In this document: positions 40,693 to 49,202 of the stretch, in pieces
Numbering within the stretch: the first letter of the stretch is position 1
How the letters are laid out: each line of letters starts with the position of its first letter
NCBI GenBank assembly: GCA_004535795.1
Contig: SPIA01000001.1
Coordinates: 62,001 to 126,000 of the forward strand
DNA: 64,000 bases
Source: Gammaproteobacteria bacterium LSUCC0057
GTDB lineage: Bacteria; Pseudomonadota; Gammaproteobacteria; Pseudomonadales; Porticoccaceae
Direction of reading: 5' to 3'
Notes under the pieces: model-generated
Databases searched by the model: none
What the model was told of the DNA's origin: nothing
Seen by the model: only the letters and a program-made list of their open reading frames with translations
Made by a program: the position numbers and the translations under genes

Positions 40693-42017
40693 TAGTTGGG
40701 CATCAGCTCCAGCAGTGCCGCTACGGTGGCTTCGGCACCGCGGGTGATACTCAGTTGTGGCTCTATTTTGAACATCGGACTGTGGTTCCAGGGCACCGCT
40801 GGCCCGCCAGCCGCGGCGGCGTCGAGATCACTCTTGGCGGTGCCGCCGACCACAAAGTAGACACTGGGAATGGCTGGATCGTTGGTAAAATAGGGAAAGT
40901 CCTCGGCACCCATAGAACTGCTGCCAATATTCAGCACCTGCTGCTCGCCAAACTGGCGCTGCCAGACAGTGCGCAACCGTTGCACCAAGGCATCGTCATT
41001 GACTGTGGGAGGCGTGCCGGGGTTGTTGAGCGACACCTCGGGCAGTTTGTCCTCGGGCAGTCCAGCGGCGCGGCCGAGGTTGGTGGCGATCCGCTCAATA
41101 CCCTCGAGCAGCAGCTGACGGGTCTCTGGGTTGGTGTTGCGCACGGTTAACTGCAGTTCGGCGCGGTCGGAGATGATGTTGTGTTTGGTACCGGCGTGGA
41201 ACGAGCCGACAGTCACCACCCCCGCTTCGCGCGGCGGCAACTCTCGCGCTACTAGGGTTTGCAGCGCCAGCACAATCTGGCTGCCGAGCACCACCGGGTC
41301 TTTACCAAAGTGCGGTGCCGCGCCGTGGGTGCCAATACCGTGGACAATAATGTCCACCGAATCGGAGCCCGCCATCGGCGAGCCCTCTTGGACATTGATC
41401 ACCCCGGCCTCAAGCCCGGATATGACATGCAGTGCCAGCGCGTAGTCGGGGGTGCCAAAGCGCTCCCACAACTGCTCTTCACGCATTATGCGCGCTCCGG
41501 AGATGCGCTCTTCAGCCGGCTGGCCAATTAACATCAGGGTCCCCGACCAGCTGTCGCGCCGCGCCGCCATCTGCCGCGCGGTGGCGACTAAGCTGACCAT
41601 GTGGACGTCGTGGCCGCAGGCGTGCATCACCGCTACTTCACGCCCGCTGATCGGGTCAATTTGTGTGGCGGTAGAGGCATAATCCAGCCCCGAGCGCTCC
41701 TCGACTGGCAGGCCATCCATATCGGCGCGAACCATGACCAGCGGGCCATCGCCATTCTCAAGCAGCGCCACCAGCCCAGTGCCGCCGACCCCTTCGGTGA
41801 CGGTAAAGCCGGCCTCGCGAAGCTCTAGAGCCAGTCGTGCCGAGGTGGCGTGTTCAAGAAAACTCAGCTCAGGATTGCGGTGAAAATGGACGAACAGATC
41901 GCGCAGCGACGCGTGGTAGTCAGCGCTGAGGCTGCTGCGCAGGTCGCTGTTGTCAGCAGCGCTGGGTAGCGCCACGGCGAGGGCTGCGGCTAGCAGCAGC
42001 GGGGCGGTGATTTTCAC
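40692..42017 (-). CDS. Exported M20-family amidohydrolase
   Basis: A 441-residue metal-dependent hydrolase of the M20D group (aminoacylase, hippurate hydrolase and IAA-amino acid hydrolase type), here with a signal peptide (APLLLAAALAVALPSAA) and so periplasmic. Metal-binding blocks: MVRADMDGLPVEE, HACGHDVH, GQPAEE and a late NHSPMF His. The dimerisation domain contains HGAAPHFGKDP. The GTG at 42017 has AAGGAG nearby. It is third in an operon after nhaC and the glutaminyl cyclase-like gene and is probably involved in cleaving N-acyl amino acids or small amides. Confidence 0.9.
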   Translation of the reverse strand: MKITAPLLLAAALAVALPSAADNSDLRSSLSADYHASLRDLFVHFHRNPELSFLEHATSARLALELREAGFTVTEGVGGTGLVALLENGDGPLVMVRADMDGLPVEERSGLDYASTATQIDPISGREVAVMHACGHDVHMVSLVATARQMAARRDSWSGTLMLIGQPAEERISGARIMREEQLWERFGTPDYALALHVISGLEAGVINVQEGSPMAGSDSVDIIVHGIGTHGAAPHFGKDPVVLGSQIVLALQTLVARELPPREAGVVTVGSFHAGTKHNIISDRAELQLTVRNTNPETRQLLLEGIERIATNLGRAAGLPEDKLPEVSLNNPGTPPTVNDDALVQRLRTVWQRQFGEQQVLNIGSSSMGAEDFPYFTNDPAIPSVYFVVGGTAKSDLDAAAAGGPAVPWNHSPMFKIEPQLSITRGAEATVAALLELMPN

Positions 42018-42085
42018 GGTACTTCTCCTTGTGACAGAGCGAACGGTAGTGCGACTATAGCGGACAAGCGCGACCCAGGCCAAAC

Positions 42086-42985
42086 CTAGTCGCGCTGTAT
42101 ATTGCCAGTGCGGTAGATGAAGGTAGTCAGCCAGCGGCCCACCTCGCCGAGGCTGTCGCTACTGCACCGGTCCAGCTGATCGCTGTGGCGGTGCCAGCTG
42201 GATGGGAACGGGTAGTGGATCAGATTGACCATAGGGATACCGGCGCGCAAAAACGCTAGGTGGTCGTCAATGATGGCGGCGCCATCGCGGTGCGCGACCA
42301 CCCTGAGCTGCAGCTCGCTGGCCAGCGTCCACAGTTGCTGTTGCAGTGCACCGGCGTGGCGTTTCGAGTAGAGCTCGCGCGGTATTGTCAGCGCTCTGTC
42401 GCAGACCATATCCAGCAAAATACCGCCAGCAGGGCGGTAGTCGGGGTGGTCGGCGACAAATTGGTGGGCGCCGATTGAGTAGGGTTGGCCGTCGATACCG
42501 CCGAGGTCCTCGTAGTCGAATAGGGCGATATCAACGCGCACCGGCGGCGGTGTCGCCGCCATCAGCTCAGCAAGATGCAACAGCACTGCCACCCCCGAGC
42601 CGCCGTCGTTGGCGCCGCTGATCGGCGCTGCGGCCCGTTGCGGGTCGCTGTCGCGGTCGGCGATTGGGCGGGTGTCCCAGTGCGCCGCCAGCAGCCACTG
42701 CGGCTGGCTGGGCTGCGCGGGGCCAAAGCTGGCAAGCAGATTGCTGCCGCGGCGGTTGGGCAGCTGCCGCCACTGCCAGTCAAACTGGTGTTCGGCTAAA
42801 TGGTTGGCGGCGGCCAGCTGCTGGCGGTAGAGCGCCAATGCCGCCGCTCGACTGGTCGGGTTGCTGCGCGGCCCTAATGCCACCTGTGCGGCGATCAGTT
42901 GCAGCGCGCGCTCGCCATCAAAGTGGGGGGGCTGTGCCGCGGCCAATGGTGACAGCAGTAACAGCAGTAGCAGCCGCTTCAGCAT
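42086..42985 (-). CDS. Glutaminyl-peptide cyclotransferase-like M28 protein, exported
   Basis: A 299-residue exported protein (signal peptide LKRLLLLLLLSPLAAA). It belongs to the M28 fold and reads like the animal glutaminyl cyclase branch rather than an aminopeptidase: AAHWDTRPIAD, ISGANDGGSGVAVLLHLAEL, LFDYEDLGG, LLDMVCD, then the diagnostic DDHLAFLRAGIPMVNLIHY and PFPSSWHRHSD, close in pattern to the human QC stretch DDHIPFLRRGVP and PFPEVWHT. The likely zinc ligands are Asp and His in these blocks. Predicted to make N-terminal pyroglutamate or to trim peptides. ATG at 42985, seven bases after the nhaC stop. Confidence 0.78.
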   Translation of the reverse strand: MLKRLLLLLLLSPLAAAQPPHFDGERALQLIAAQVALGPRSNPTSRAAALALYRQQLAAANHLAEHQFDWQWRQLPNRRGSNLLASFGPAQPSQPQWLLAAHWDTRPIADRDSDPQRAAAPISGANDGGSGVAVLLHLAELMAATPPPVRVDIALFDYEDLGGIDGQPYSIGAHQFVADHPDYRPAGGILLDMVCDRALTIPRELYSKRHAGALQQQLWTLASELQLRVVAHRDGAAIIDDHLAFLRAGIPMVNLIHYPFPSSWHRHSDQLDRCSSDSLGEVGRWLTTFIYRTGNIQRD

Positions 42986-42992
42986 CGGGCGC

Positions 42993-44447
42993 TCAGCTAT
43001 TGTGGCTGGCCAGTTTGGGTTGCAGCCCCACTTGCAGCAGACCGTAACCGACCGCCAGTAGCGGGCAGAGCAGGTTGAGGAAGGCGTAGGGTGCATAGCT
43101 AAAGGTGCTGACCCCCAGCGCCGCCGCCATGTAGGCGCCGCAGGTGTTCCATGGGATCAGTGCCGAGGTCAGCGTGCCGGCATCCTCGAGGGTGCGCGAC
43201 AGGGTCAGGGGGTGCAGCTGGCGCTGCTGGTAGGCGCCCTTGAACATCTGCCCCGGCAACACTATCGACAGATACTGGTCGGCCGCCAACACATTGGTGC
43301 CGATGCAGGCCGACACCGTGGCGACAATCAGACCGGCGGCACTGTGTACCCCAGAGAGCATCGCATCGACCAGCCGCTGCAGCAGCCCGGCGCGGGCCAT
43401 GGCGCCACCGAAGGCGAGCGCGCAGATAATTAACCCCACCGTCAGCAACATGCTGCTCAGCCCGCCTTTGCTCAGCAGCTGGTCGACCACCGCCGAACCG
43501 CTGTCGGGGCTGAAACCGCTAAACAGTGTCGAGATGATCCCTTTGGCGCTGGCGGCTGCCTTTGACAGCTGCTCATCGGCGGCCGCCTCAATAACCCGTT
43601 CGGGTTGAAATAGCAGCGCCATAACGATGCCGGCTAGAGTGCCCCAGACCAGTGTCGCCAGTGCCGGTTGGCGTTTAATGGCCAGTACCAACAGCAGCGC
43701 CAGCGGCGCTAACATGAACGGTGAGACGACAAAATAGTCGGCTAAGGTCTTTTGCAGCTTTGCGATCTCGGTCAGTTCGCTACTCGCCTCGCCGCCCAAA
43801 CCGAGCGCGGTGTAGAGGACCAGCGAGATGGCAAAAGCCGGCAGTGTGGTCCAGCTCATATGGCGGATGTGCTCAAACAGGTCGCTGGAGGTGGCGGCGG
43901 CGGCGAGGTTGGTGGTGTCCGACAGCGGCGACATCTTATCGCCCAGATAAGCGCCGGAGACAATCGCGCCAGCGGCGATACCCAGCGGCAGACCGAGCGC
44001 CGCGGCGACCCCCATCAACCCTATGCCCAGCGTTCCGGCTACCGTCCACGAGCTGCCGATACTAAACCCCACCAGCGCACTGACAAGGCACGCCGTGAGG
44101 TAAAAAAACTCTGGCGAAATCAGCGCCACACCGTAGTAGATCATGGTCGGCACGGTGCCGCTGAGCATCCAGCTGCCAATCAGCGCTCCGACCATCATTA
44201 AAATGAGAATAGAGCGCATCGACAGCGAGATGGTCTCGATCATCCCCTCTTCGATGGCAAGCCAGCGGTGGCCATTTTTGATACCGATGGCGGCCGCCAA
44301 GGCGGCGGATAGCAACAGCGCCAACAGATTGGGACCAAAGGCGTCGAGGCCAAACAAATAGACGGTGGTGCCGAGGGTGCTGATCAGAAAAATGACCGGT
44401 ATCAATGCGTCGAGCAGTGATGGTCGCTGTGCTGCGCGTTCACTCAT
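42993..44447 (-). CDS. nhaC: Na+/H+ antiporter NhaC family
   Basis: A 484-residue inner membrane protein with about a dozen helices. Family marks include LLDALIPVIFLISTLGTTVY at the start, the conserved GVSGSYxG-like region SGAYLGDKMSPLSDTTNLAA with acidic residues in a helix break, and FGGAMARAGLLQRLVD. NhaC proteins exchange Na+ for H+, sometimes with dicarboxylate or malate-lactate exchange in the same superfamily. The ATG at 44447 is chosen by homology; ATG 44456 also fits. First gene of the operon with the glutaminyl cyclase-like and M20 genes. Confidence 0.9.
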   Translation of the reverse strand: MSERAAQRPSLLDALIPVIFLISTLGTTVYLFGLDAFGPNLLALLLSAALAAAIGIKNGHRWLAIEEGMIETISLSMRSILILMMVGALIGSWMLSGTVPTMIYYGVALISPEFFYLTACLVSALVGFSIGSSWTVAGTLGIGLMGVAAALGLPLGIAAGAIVSGAYLGDKMSPLSDTTNLAAAATSSDLFEHIRHMSWTTLPAFAISLVLYTALGLGGEASSELTEIAKLQKTLADYFVVSPFMLAPLALLLVLAIKRQPALATLVWGTLAGIVMALLFQPERVIEAAADEQLSKAAASAKGIISTLFSGFSPDSGSAVVDQLLSKGGLSSMLLTVGLIICALAFGGAMARAGLLQRLVDAMLSGVHSAAGLIVATVSACIGTNVLAADQYLSIVLPGQMFKGAYQQRQLHPLTLSRTLEDAGTLTSALIPWNTCGAYMAAALGVSTFSYAPYAFLNLLCPLLAVGYGLLQVGLQPKLASHNS

Positions 44448-44500
44448 GGGGTGCATCCACAATGGCAAATTATCAGTTTACCAGCGCAGCGCGGTCGCGA

Positions 44501-45247
44501 CTAATAGAACTCGTACTCGACAGCGATCAGCGCGGTCTGCTCAGGTGTGGTGGTTTTAAAGCCTTGCAGCAGCGATAGCTGCCAGTTGAGACGTCGCCCA
44601 GGTGCCAAGCGTTGGTGGAGCCACAGTCCTGGTCCAATGGCGCCAGTGTCTTGGCTCAAATGCAAAGCGAGAGTGGGCTCTAGTAACGAGCTGAGACGGT
44701 AGCGTAGCTGCGCACCAAGACTGGTTTCGATTTCGTTACTGTAGTTGCTACCCCACTCATAGTAGAGCTTGCCATTGACTGTGGCGATCCAGTCGGAAAA
44801 TTCGCGCTGCCAGAGTAACGTGGTTCCCGCCTCCCAGCGATTCAGGGTGACTTCGCGCTCAAGTTCAAGTGTGATGCCCCAGTCGGCGTTGTACTGCCCC
44901 TGCTCGGTCAGTTGCCACTTGGCTTCTATTTCAATGCTAGTCGCTTGCGGTCGGCTCTCGGGGAGATCTATGCCGCTAGCTGATAGCTCGAGCAAAAAAT
45001 TATGTCGGTTGGCAACGGCAGCGGAGAGTGTGGTACCTATCTGATTAGGTTGATCGTCTAAACGATGTTGCCAGACTGAGTGCAGTTCAATTTCGTGCTC
45101 TAACGAGTGAACGTAGGGCTGCTCGATGGGTGCGATAGTGAGGCCATCACCCCAGCCTGCTGCAGGTATCGCTGACAGCAAAATTGCCAATACGCTGGCT
45201 GCAGGCAACTTGGCTAATTTAAAGCTAATACGGTGATGAAACATCAT
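44501..45247 (-). CDS. Predicted outer-membrane beta-barrel of the FTR1 locus
   Basis: A 248-residue exported protein. After a signal peptide (LPAASVLAILLSAIPAAGWG) the chain is made of alternating amphipathic strands (IEIEAKWQLTEQGQYNADWG, GAQLRYRLSSLLEPTLALHL) and ends in VEYEFY, an aromatic C-terminus typical of outer membrane barrels recognised by the Bam machinery. No named family recognised; it resembles uncharacterised porin-like proteins found beside copper and iron uptake genes. Its ATG at 45247 overlaps the FTR1 stop (ATGA), so it belongs to that operon and may bring the metal across the outer membrane. Confidence 0.8.
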   Translation of the reverse strand: MMFHHRISFKLAKLPAASVLAILLSAIPAAGWGDGLTIAPIEQPYVHSLEHEIELHSVWQHRLDDQPNQIGTTLSAAVANRHNFLLELSASGIDLPESRPQATSIEIEAKWQLTEQGQYNADWGITLELEREVTLNRWEAGTTLLWQREFSDWIATVNGKLYYEWGSNYSNEIETSLGAQLRYRLSSLLEPTLALHLSQDTGAIGPGLWLHQRLAPGRRLNWQLSLLQGFKTTTPEQTALIAVEYEFY

Positions 45248-46029
45248 CTTAGATACGCTGCAGAGAGAGCGCAATGTTGCCGTTTGCTGAGAAGAATTAC
45301 GCAAAGACTCAGTACCAAAGCGCCGATATAAAGTAACATTTCAGTTGCGCTTGGTGTCGACTCATAACCAAAAACAGCATATGCCAGTTGTCCAAGCGCT
45401 GAATGTTCTGGCAGCAGTGCGCTGCTATTCCACAGCGGAGCAGCGACCGGCAGCCAATCTATTTGGATGAGAAGTTGACTAGCTTGCAATACCATACCGC
45501 TCGAGATTAAAGCCAGCAGTAGCAGCTGTATGCGAGCGGCGTGGCGCCCCGGGATAAGGATCAAAAAATAGTAGATCAATGCACCGATACTGGCACCTAT
45601 CGAGGCGCCAACAAAACCGCTGGTTAACAGACTGGAAGTCGACTCGCTCTGGGTGCTAATGCCAAGATAAAATACCACTATCTCGGCTCCTTCTCGCACC
45701 ATTGCCAGCCCCATTGCCAGCGCCATTACTGGCACTAAAGCGCGCTTATGGCCGCTAATCATTAGCTTGATAATGGCTAGTGTCAGGGCAAAAACAGTTA
45801 ACTGTAAGCTGCTATTGATAACTTCTTGGCCACCGTAATCAAACCACTCCGAGAGTGTCGCTAGCTGTTGAGCGTAGAGTAACGAACCACTTACGCCCAG
45901 CGCGACTCCCCCCAGCCACCAGCGTGGAGCCAGTTTCAGTTGATGACTGATCGACAACAGTACGCTGATTAAAATACCGGCCTCAATAGTCTCATTGAGT
46001 ACCACAACGATTGAGTTGAGAAGGATCAT
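45244..46029 (-). CDS. FTR1-family iron permease
   Basis: A 261-residue inner membrane protein with about seven helices, related to yeast Ftr1 and bacterial EfeU. The second iron motif is intact, REGAE (residues 112-116) in helix 4. The first motif region reads LNETIEAG, keeping the acidic residues but replacing the usual Arg by Asn, so iron binding may differ. The ATG at 46029 overlaps the cupredoxin stop (ATGA). In this family the permease works with a periplasmic cupredoxin or oxidase partner, which is encoded just upstream. Confidence 0.88.
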   Translation of the reverse strand: MILLNSIVVVLNETIEAGILISVLLSISHQLKLAPRWWLGGVALGVSGSLLYAQQLATLSEWFDYGGQEVINSSLQLTVFALTLAIIKLMISGHKRALVPVMALAMGLAMVREGAEIVVFYLGISTQSESTSSLLTSGFVGASIGASIGALIYYFLILIPGRHAARIQLLLLALISSGMVLQASQLLIQIDWLPVAAPLWNSSALLPEHSALGQLAYAVFGYESTPSATEMLLYIGALVLSLCVILLSKRQHCALSAAYLR

Positions 46030-46391
46030 GGCGCGACCTCGCTACTGGTGTCGACGGCGCGTATCACCCCCTGAGCGGTGCTTGGGTTAAACTCACCAAA
46101 AAATGGGTATTCGCCAACGGCTAGTGGGCCGATATAAATGACTGTCTTTGTATTGCCGAGAATGACTTTTTCGCGGTTTAGCTCAAAGCTCTCAAACTCC
46201 TCGGCACTGGCGTCACGGTTGTGGATCAGAAGTTTGACTTTGGTATTAGCGGGTACCGTGACAACTTCGGGGAAAAATCGGTGTTGTTCGATGGCCAACT
46301 GAACTACTGGCGCAGCCTCCACAACGGCGCCCAGAGTGGCGAGGAGCAGTGCGCTTAGGGGCTTTTTAAAAGGCAGTTTAGGCCAGTTCAT
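46026..46391 (-). CDS. Periplasmic cupredoxin-domain protein (EfeO/P19-like partner)
   Basis: A 121-residue exported protein with signal peptide (LSALLLATLGAVVEAA) and one cupredoxin-like domain: HRFFPEVVTVPANTKVKLLI, the HNRDASAEEFESFELN acidic block, GPLAVGEYPFFGEFNP at the C-terminal end. The usual type 1 copper ligands (Cys, Met) are missing, as is common in EfeO-type cupredoxins of iron uptake systems, which use acidic residues and His to bind Fe or Cu. Starts on the last base of the kinase stop codon (TAATG) and overlaps the FTR1 gene. Confidence 0.85.
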   Translation of the reverse strand: MNWPKLPFKKPLSALLLATLGAVVEAAPVVQLAIEQHRFFPEVVTVPANTKVKLLIHNRDASAEEFESFELNREKVILGNTKTVIYIGPLAVGEYPFFGEFNPSTAQGVIRAVDTSSEVAP

Positions 46392-47773
46392 TAACGGTTG
46401 GCCTCCAAGTTTTGTCTGACAGGAAAAGTAATTTTACAGCATAAGCCGCCGAGCTTGGTGGAGCGCTGCAGAGATAACTCGCCACCGTGTAGTTGGGCAA
46501 TCGATTCTGTGATGGATAGCCCCAAACCGCTACCGGTGACACCACTGCGGTGGCGATCCCCCCCCACTCGGTAAAACCGAGCAGTGACCTGTGGACGTTG
46601 GTCCTCTGCTATCCCAGGGCCGGAGTCTTCGACCGTCAATATCACCTGATCGCTGTCCCTTGTCACCGTTACAGTTATTTGTCCGGCGACTGGGGTGTAC
46701 TTGCTGGCATTGTCGATCAAATTACGCAGCAGTGTGGATAGCCCAAATTTGTCGCCATCAATTTCACAGCTCGAACCCTGCAGTGCAATCGACTGCTGTT
46801 TGTTCTCGATCAGCGGATAGCATTCAGCAATGCTGTCGCGGGCTAACTGAGTCAGGTCACACAACTGAACATTACTGGTGAATTGCTCGGGACTAAAGCG
46901 GTGTAGCGCGAGAATTTGCTCAATAGAGTGACTCATTCTATCAACACTGCTCTCTAGTGCGTCCATGATGGTCTGGCGCTGCTCTGGACTAGAGGTTAAA
47001 TCTCGACGTAGATTGTGCAGGTTAACCTTTAGTGCTGCCAATGGCGTACGCAGTTCATGTGCAGCGTCAGCAGCAAAACGTCGCTCGCGGCCAAGAGCTA
47101 GCTGTAACCTTGCGAGCAACTGGTTGATAGCAACTACTACAGTACTGATTTCGACAGGGTAATGACTTTGATTCAATGCGGTTAAGTCGCGATCATTGCG
47201 CAACCGCAAGATTGCCGCCAGTCTGTGTAACGGGCTCAGGCCATATTTGACGACCCACCAGATCAGCAATCCAATAATTGGCAAAACCCAAATTATCGGC
47301 AAGATTGATTCCACTATCATGGTTTCAACAAGGTTAGAGTAGTGTCCTTGCTGTTGTGCGACAACGAGTACGAGTGGCTCGTCAACGACAAATTCGTAGT
47401 GCCATTGAGTGCCGCGATAGTAGCGTTGCTGGGTTGCAAGACGCTGCTGGGAATACTCTGCAAAAGGTTGTTGAGGGGCATTTTCAGAACGCTTCAACAG
47501 CGTCTCGCCATGCCATATCTGAAATAGCAGGTCATCTTCAAACCACTGCTCTAATTGTTCCAGTTCAATCTTTAAACCGTTATTAGTGATATTTTTTTTA
47601 TCACTATGACGATGAAACGCCAACAACAATTCGCCTTTGTCTTGCAGCTGTCTAGAGAGGAGCAGTTCAGCCGTCGACATACTGCGCTGATAACCATGCA
47701 GCGCACCAACAAAATTGACTAAGCAGATTACCGATAGCAGTACGACGATCAAAAAGTTTCGTATGGACTTCAT
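46391..47773 (-). CDS. Two-component sensor histidine kinase
   Basis: A 460-residue membrane kinase, QseC/PmrB type. Helix 1 (FLIVVLLSVICLVNFVGALH) and helix 2 (about 156-176, LPIIWVLPIIGLLIWWVVKY) bracket a periplasmic sensor of about 125 residues with no recognised fold. Then comes a HAMP-like linker, the phosphoacceptor His239 in DAAHELRTPL, N box NLIDNASKY, G1 VEDSGPGI and G2 GSGLGLSI. It phosphorylates the regulator encoded 35 bases upstream. The gene is markedly AT-richer than housekeeping genes here (38% GC in 47281-47340). It probably senses the metal imported by the FTR1 system; that link rests on gene order. Confidence 0.93.
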   Translation of the reverse strand: MKSIRNFLIVVLLSVICLVNFVGALHGYQRSMSTAELLLSRQLQDKGELLLAFHRHSDKKNITNNGLKIELEQLEQWFEDDLLFQIWHGETLLKRSENAPQQPFAEYSQQRLATQQRYYRGTQWHYEFVVDEPLVLVVAQQQGHYSNLVETMIVESILPIIWVLPIIGLLIWWVVKYGLSPLHRLAAILRLRNDRDLTALNQSHYPVEISTVVVAINQLLARLQLALGRERRFAADAAHELRTPLAALKVNLHNLRRDLTSSPEQRQTIMDALESSVDRMSHSIEQILALHRFSPEQFTSNVQLCDLTQLARDSIAECYPLIENKQQSIALQGSSCEIDGDKFGLSTLLRNLIDNASKYTPVAGQITVTVTRDSDQVILTVEDSGPGIAEDQRPQVTARFYRVGGDRHRSGVTGSGLGLSITESIAQLHGGELSLQRSTKLGGLCCKITFPVRQNLEANR

Positions 47774-47808
47774 CGCGATAATTTTACCTAGCAGAACGCC
47801 GTCTTGGC

Positions 47809-48474
47809 TTAAACTTGATCTTTGCCGACAGTGTAGCCGACCCCGCGAATTGTTCTGATAAATTTTTCGGGAAGTTTCTTACGCAAGTTGCTGATGTGCA
47901 CCTCAATGGTATTACTGGCCACCTCTTCGCCCCAACCATAAAGCCGTTGCTCTAACACTTCCTTGGTTAAAACACGTCCGGCGCTCTCGACGAGCGCTTT
48001 GAGTAACATGTACTCGCGGCGGGTCAGCGCCAATGGCTCATCATCACAGCTGACTGAGTGGTTGGATAGGTTCACTTTTAGTGGGCCTACCTCAATGATG
48101 GCGCTGTCGGCTGTCCCCAAGCGACGGGCCAGGACCCGCAGCCGTGCCATCAGCTCGGCGGTTTCAAAGGGTTTGATTAGGTAATCATCGGCGCCGGCAT
48201 CAAGCGCGGCCACTTTATCGGTGATGCCATCGCGCGCGGTCAACACCAAAATAGCCAGTGAGCGGTGAACAGTACGCAGCTTGCTCAGCAGTGCCACCCC
48301 GTCAATATCAGGCAGACCCAAGTCCAAAATGGCGATATCGGGCACCATCGCCCGACACAAGCTCAGCGCACTCTTACCATCGATAGCGGCCTCGACCACA
48401 AAGTCTTCGGCTTTCAGAGCCTGCAGCAAGGCCCTGGCCAGCGTCTGATCGTCCTCTACTAATAACAATTTCAT
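47809..48474 (-). CDS. OmpR-family response regulator
   Basis: A 221-residue regulator. Receiver domain 1-115 with Asp51 as phosphoacceptor (ILDLGLPD), the acidic pair Glu7-Asp8 and the Lys in LIKPFE. Winged-helix domain about 125-219 with LTRREYMLLKALVESAGRVL, a QRLYGWG block, VHISNLRKKL and IRTIRGVGY. Similar to QseB/PmrA proteins. It lies between the TPR gene (28-base gap) and the kinase gene (35-base gap), and likely controls this operon; no direct-repeat binding site was recognised upstream. Confidence 0.94.
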   Translation of the reverse strand: MKLLLVEDDQTLARALLQALKAEDFVVEAAIDGKSALSLCRAMVPDIAILDLGLPDIDGVALLSKLRTVHRSLAILVLTARDGITDKVAALDAGADDYLIKPFETAELMARLRVLARRLGTADSAIIEVGPLKVNLSNHSVSCDDEPLALTRREYMLLKALVESAGRVLTKEVLEQRLYGWGEEVASNTIEVHISNLRKKLPEKFIRTIRGVGYTVGKDQV

Positions 48475-48502
48475 GCAGTGACTCGCTGTCGTCTCGTAAC
48501 GG

Positions 48503-49162
48503 TTATTTTAAACTGGCCAGCGCCTGCTCTATTTCTGCGCGACGGCCGCGGTCGGCGCTCTCACGTCCCGCCCGTGGAGCGGCTTGTAGGGCGGCTTGAT
48601 AGTGCTCGCGAGCCTGTTCATGTTCGCCCTGCGCGTGGAGAAATTGCGCGTAAAAAAAGTGACAGTCGATGCCATCGGGGTTGATTTGCAGCGCCTGCAG
48701 AAGCAGCTGCCGAGCTTTTTTGTCCGAACCAAAACCGATCGGCCAACTGGGTACATTGGCGTACAACGTGCCAAGGCTGGTATAGGCCGAGCCGTCCTGT
48801 GCAGTGGGGTCGATAGCGATCGCCGCCTCGAGGTCTGCCTTGGCCGCCTTAGCTAATTTGAGCGCACCTAACCCACCTCGGGCACCGGCATAAGTTGACT
48901 GAACAATGCCGCGCCAGATCAACAGATCGGCGTCGCGCTGATTGACTTTCAGAGCCTGGTCAGTCTGCGCCAATAACGCCTCAAACTCTGCCAGTTGCTG
49001 TTCGCCTTGTCGCTGGTAGTTCACCTCCGCCCAGCGCTGCTGTATCTCCTCAACAGAGAGTACTCGCTCATCGGCGTTAACTATACAGCTGAATATCAAA
49101 AGCATAACAACGGGCAGGACTGAGCGCACTGATAGCTGCAGTAGTTGAGAGAGATAGACCAT
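48503..49162 (-). CDS. Exported TPR-type protein
   Basis: A 219-residue protein with a signal peptide (SVRSVLPVVMLLIFSCIVNA) and a helical repeat body: EFEALLAQTDQALKVNQRDA, AKADLEAAIAIDPTAQDGSA, ARQLLLQALQINPDGIDCHF, HEQAREHYQAALQAAPRAGR. These are canonical tetratricopeptide units, predicting a periplasmic protein-interaction scaffold, comparable to the TPR lipoproteins next to other transport systems. ATG at 49162 with a GGAG four bases upstream of an ATAA stretch. First gene of the FTR1 locus, just before the response regulator. Confidence 0.83.
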   Translation of the reverse strand: MVYLSQLLQLSVRSVLPVVMLLIFSCIVNADERVLSVEEIQQRWAEVNYQRQGEQQLAEFEALLAQTDQALKVNQRDADLLIWRGIVQSTYAGARGGLGALKLAKAAKADLEAAIAIDPTAQDGSAYTSLGTLYANVPSWPIGFGSDKKARQLLLQALQINPDGIDCHFFYAQFLHAQGEHEQAREHYQAALQAAPRAGRESADRGRRAEIEQALASLK

Positions 49163-49202
49163 AAATAACTCCTTGATTGCGTGTGGGGCATGCTAACAGC
49201 CG

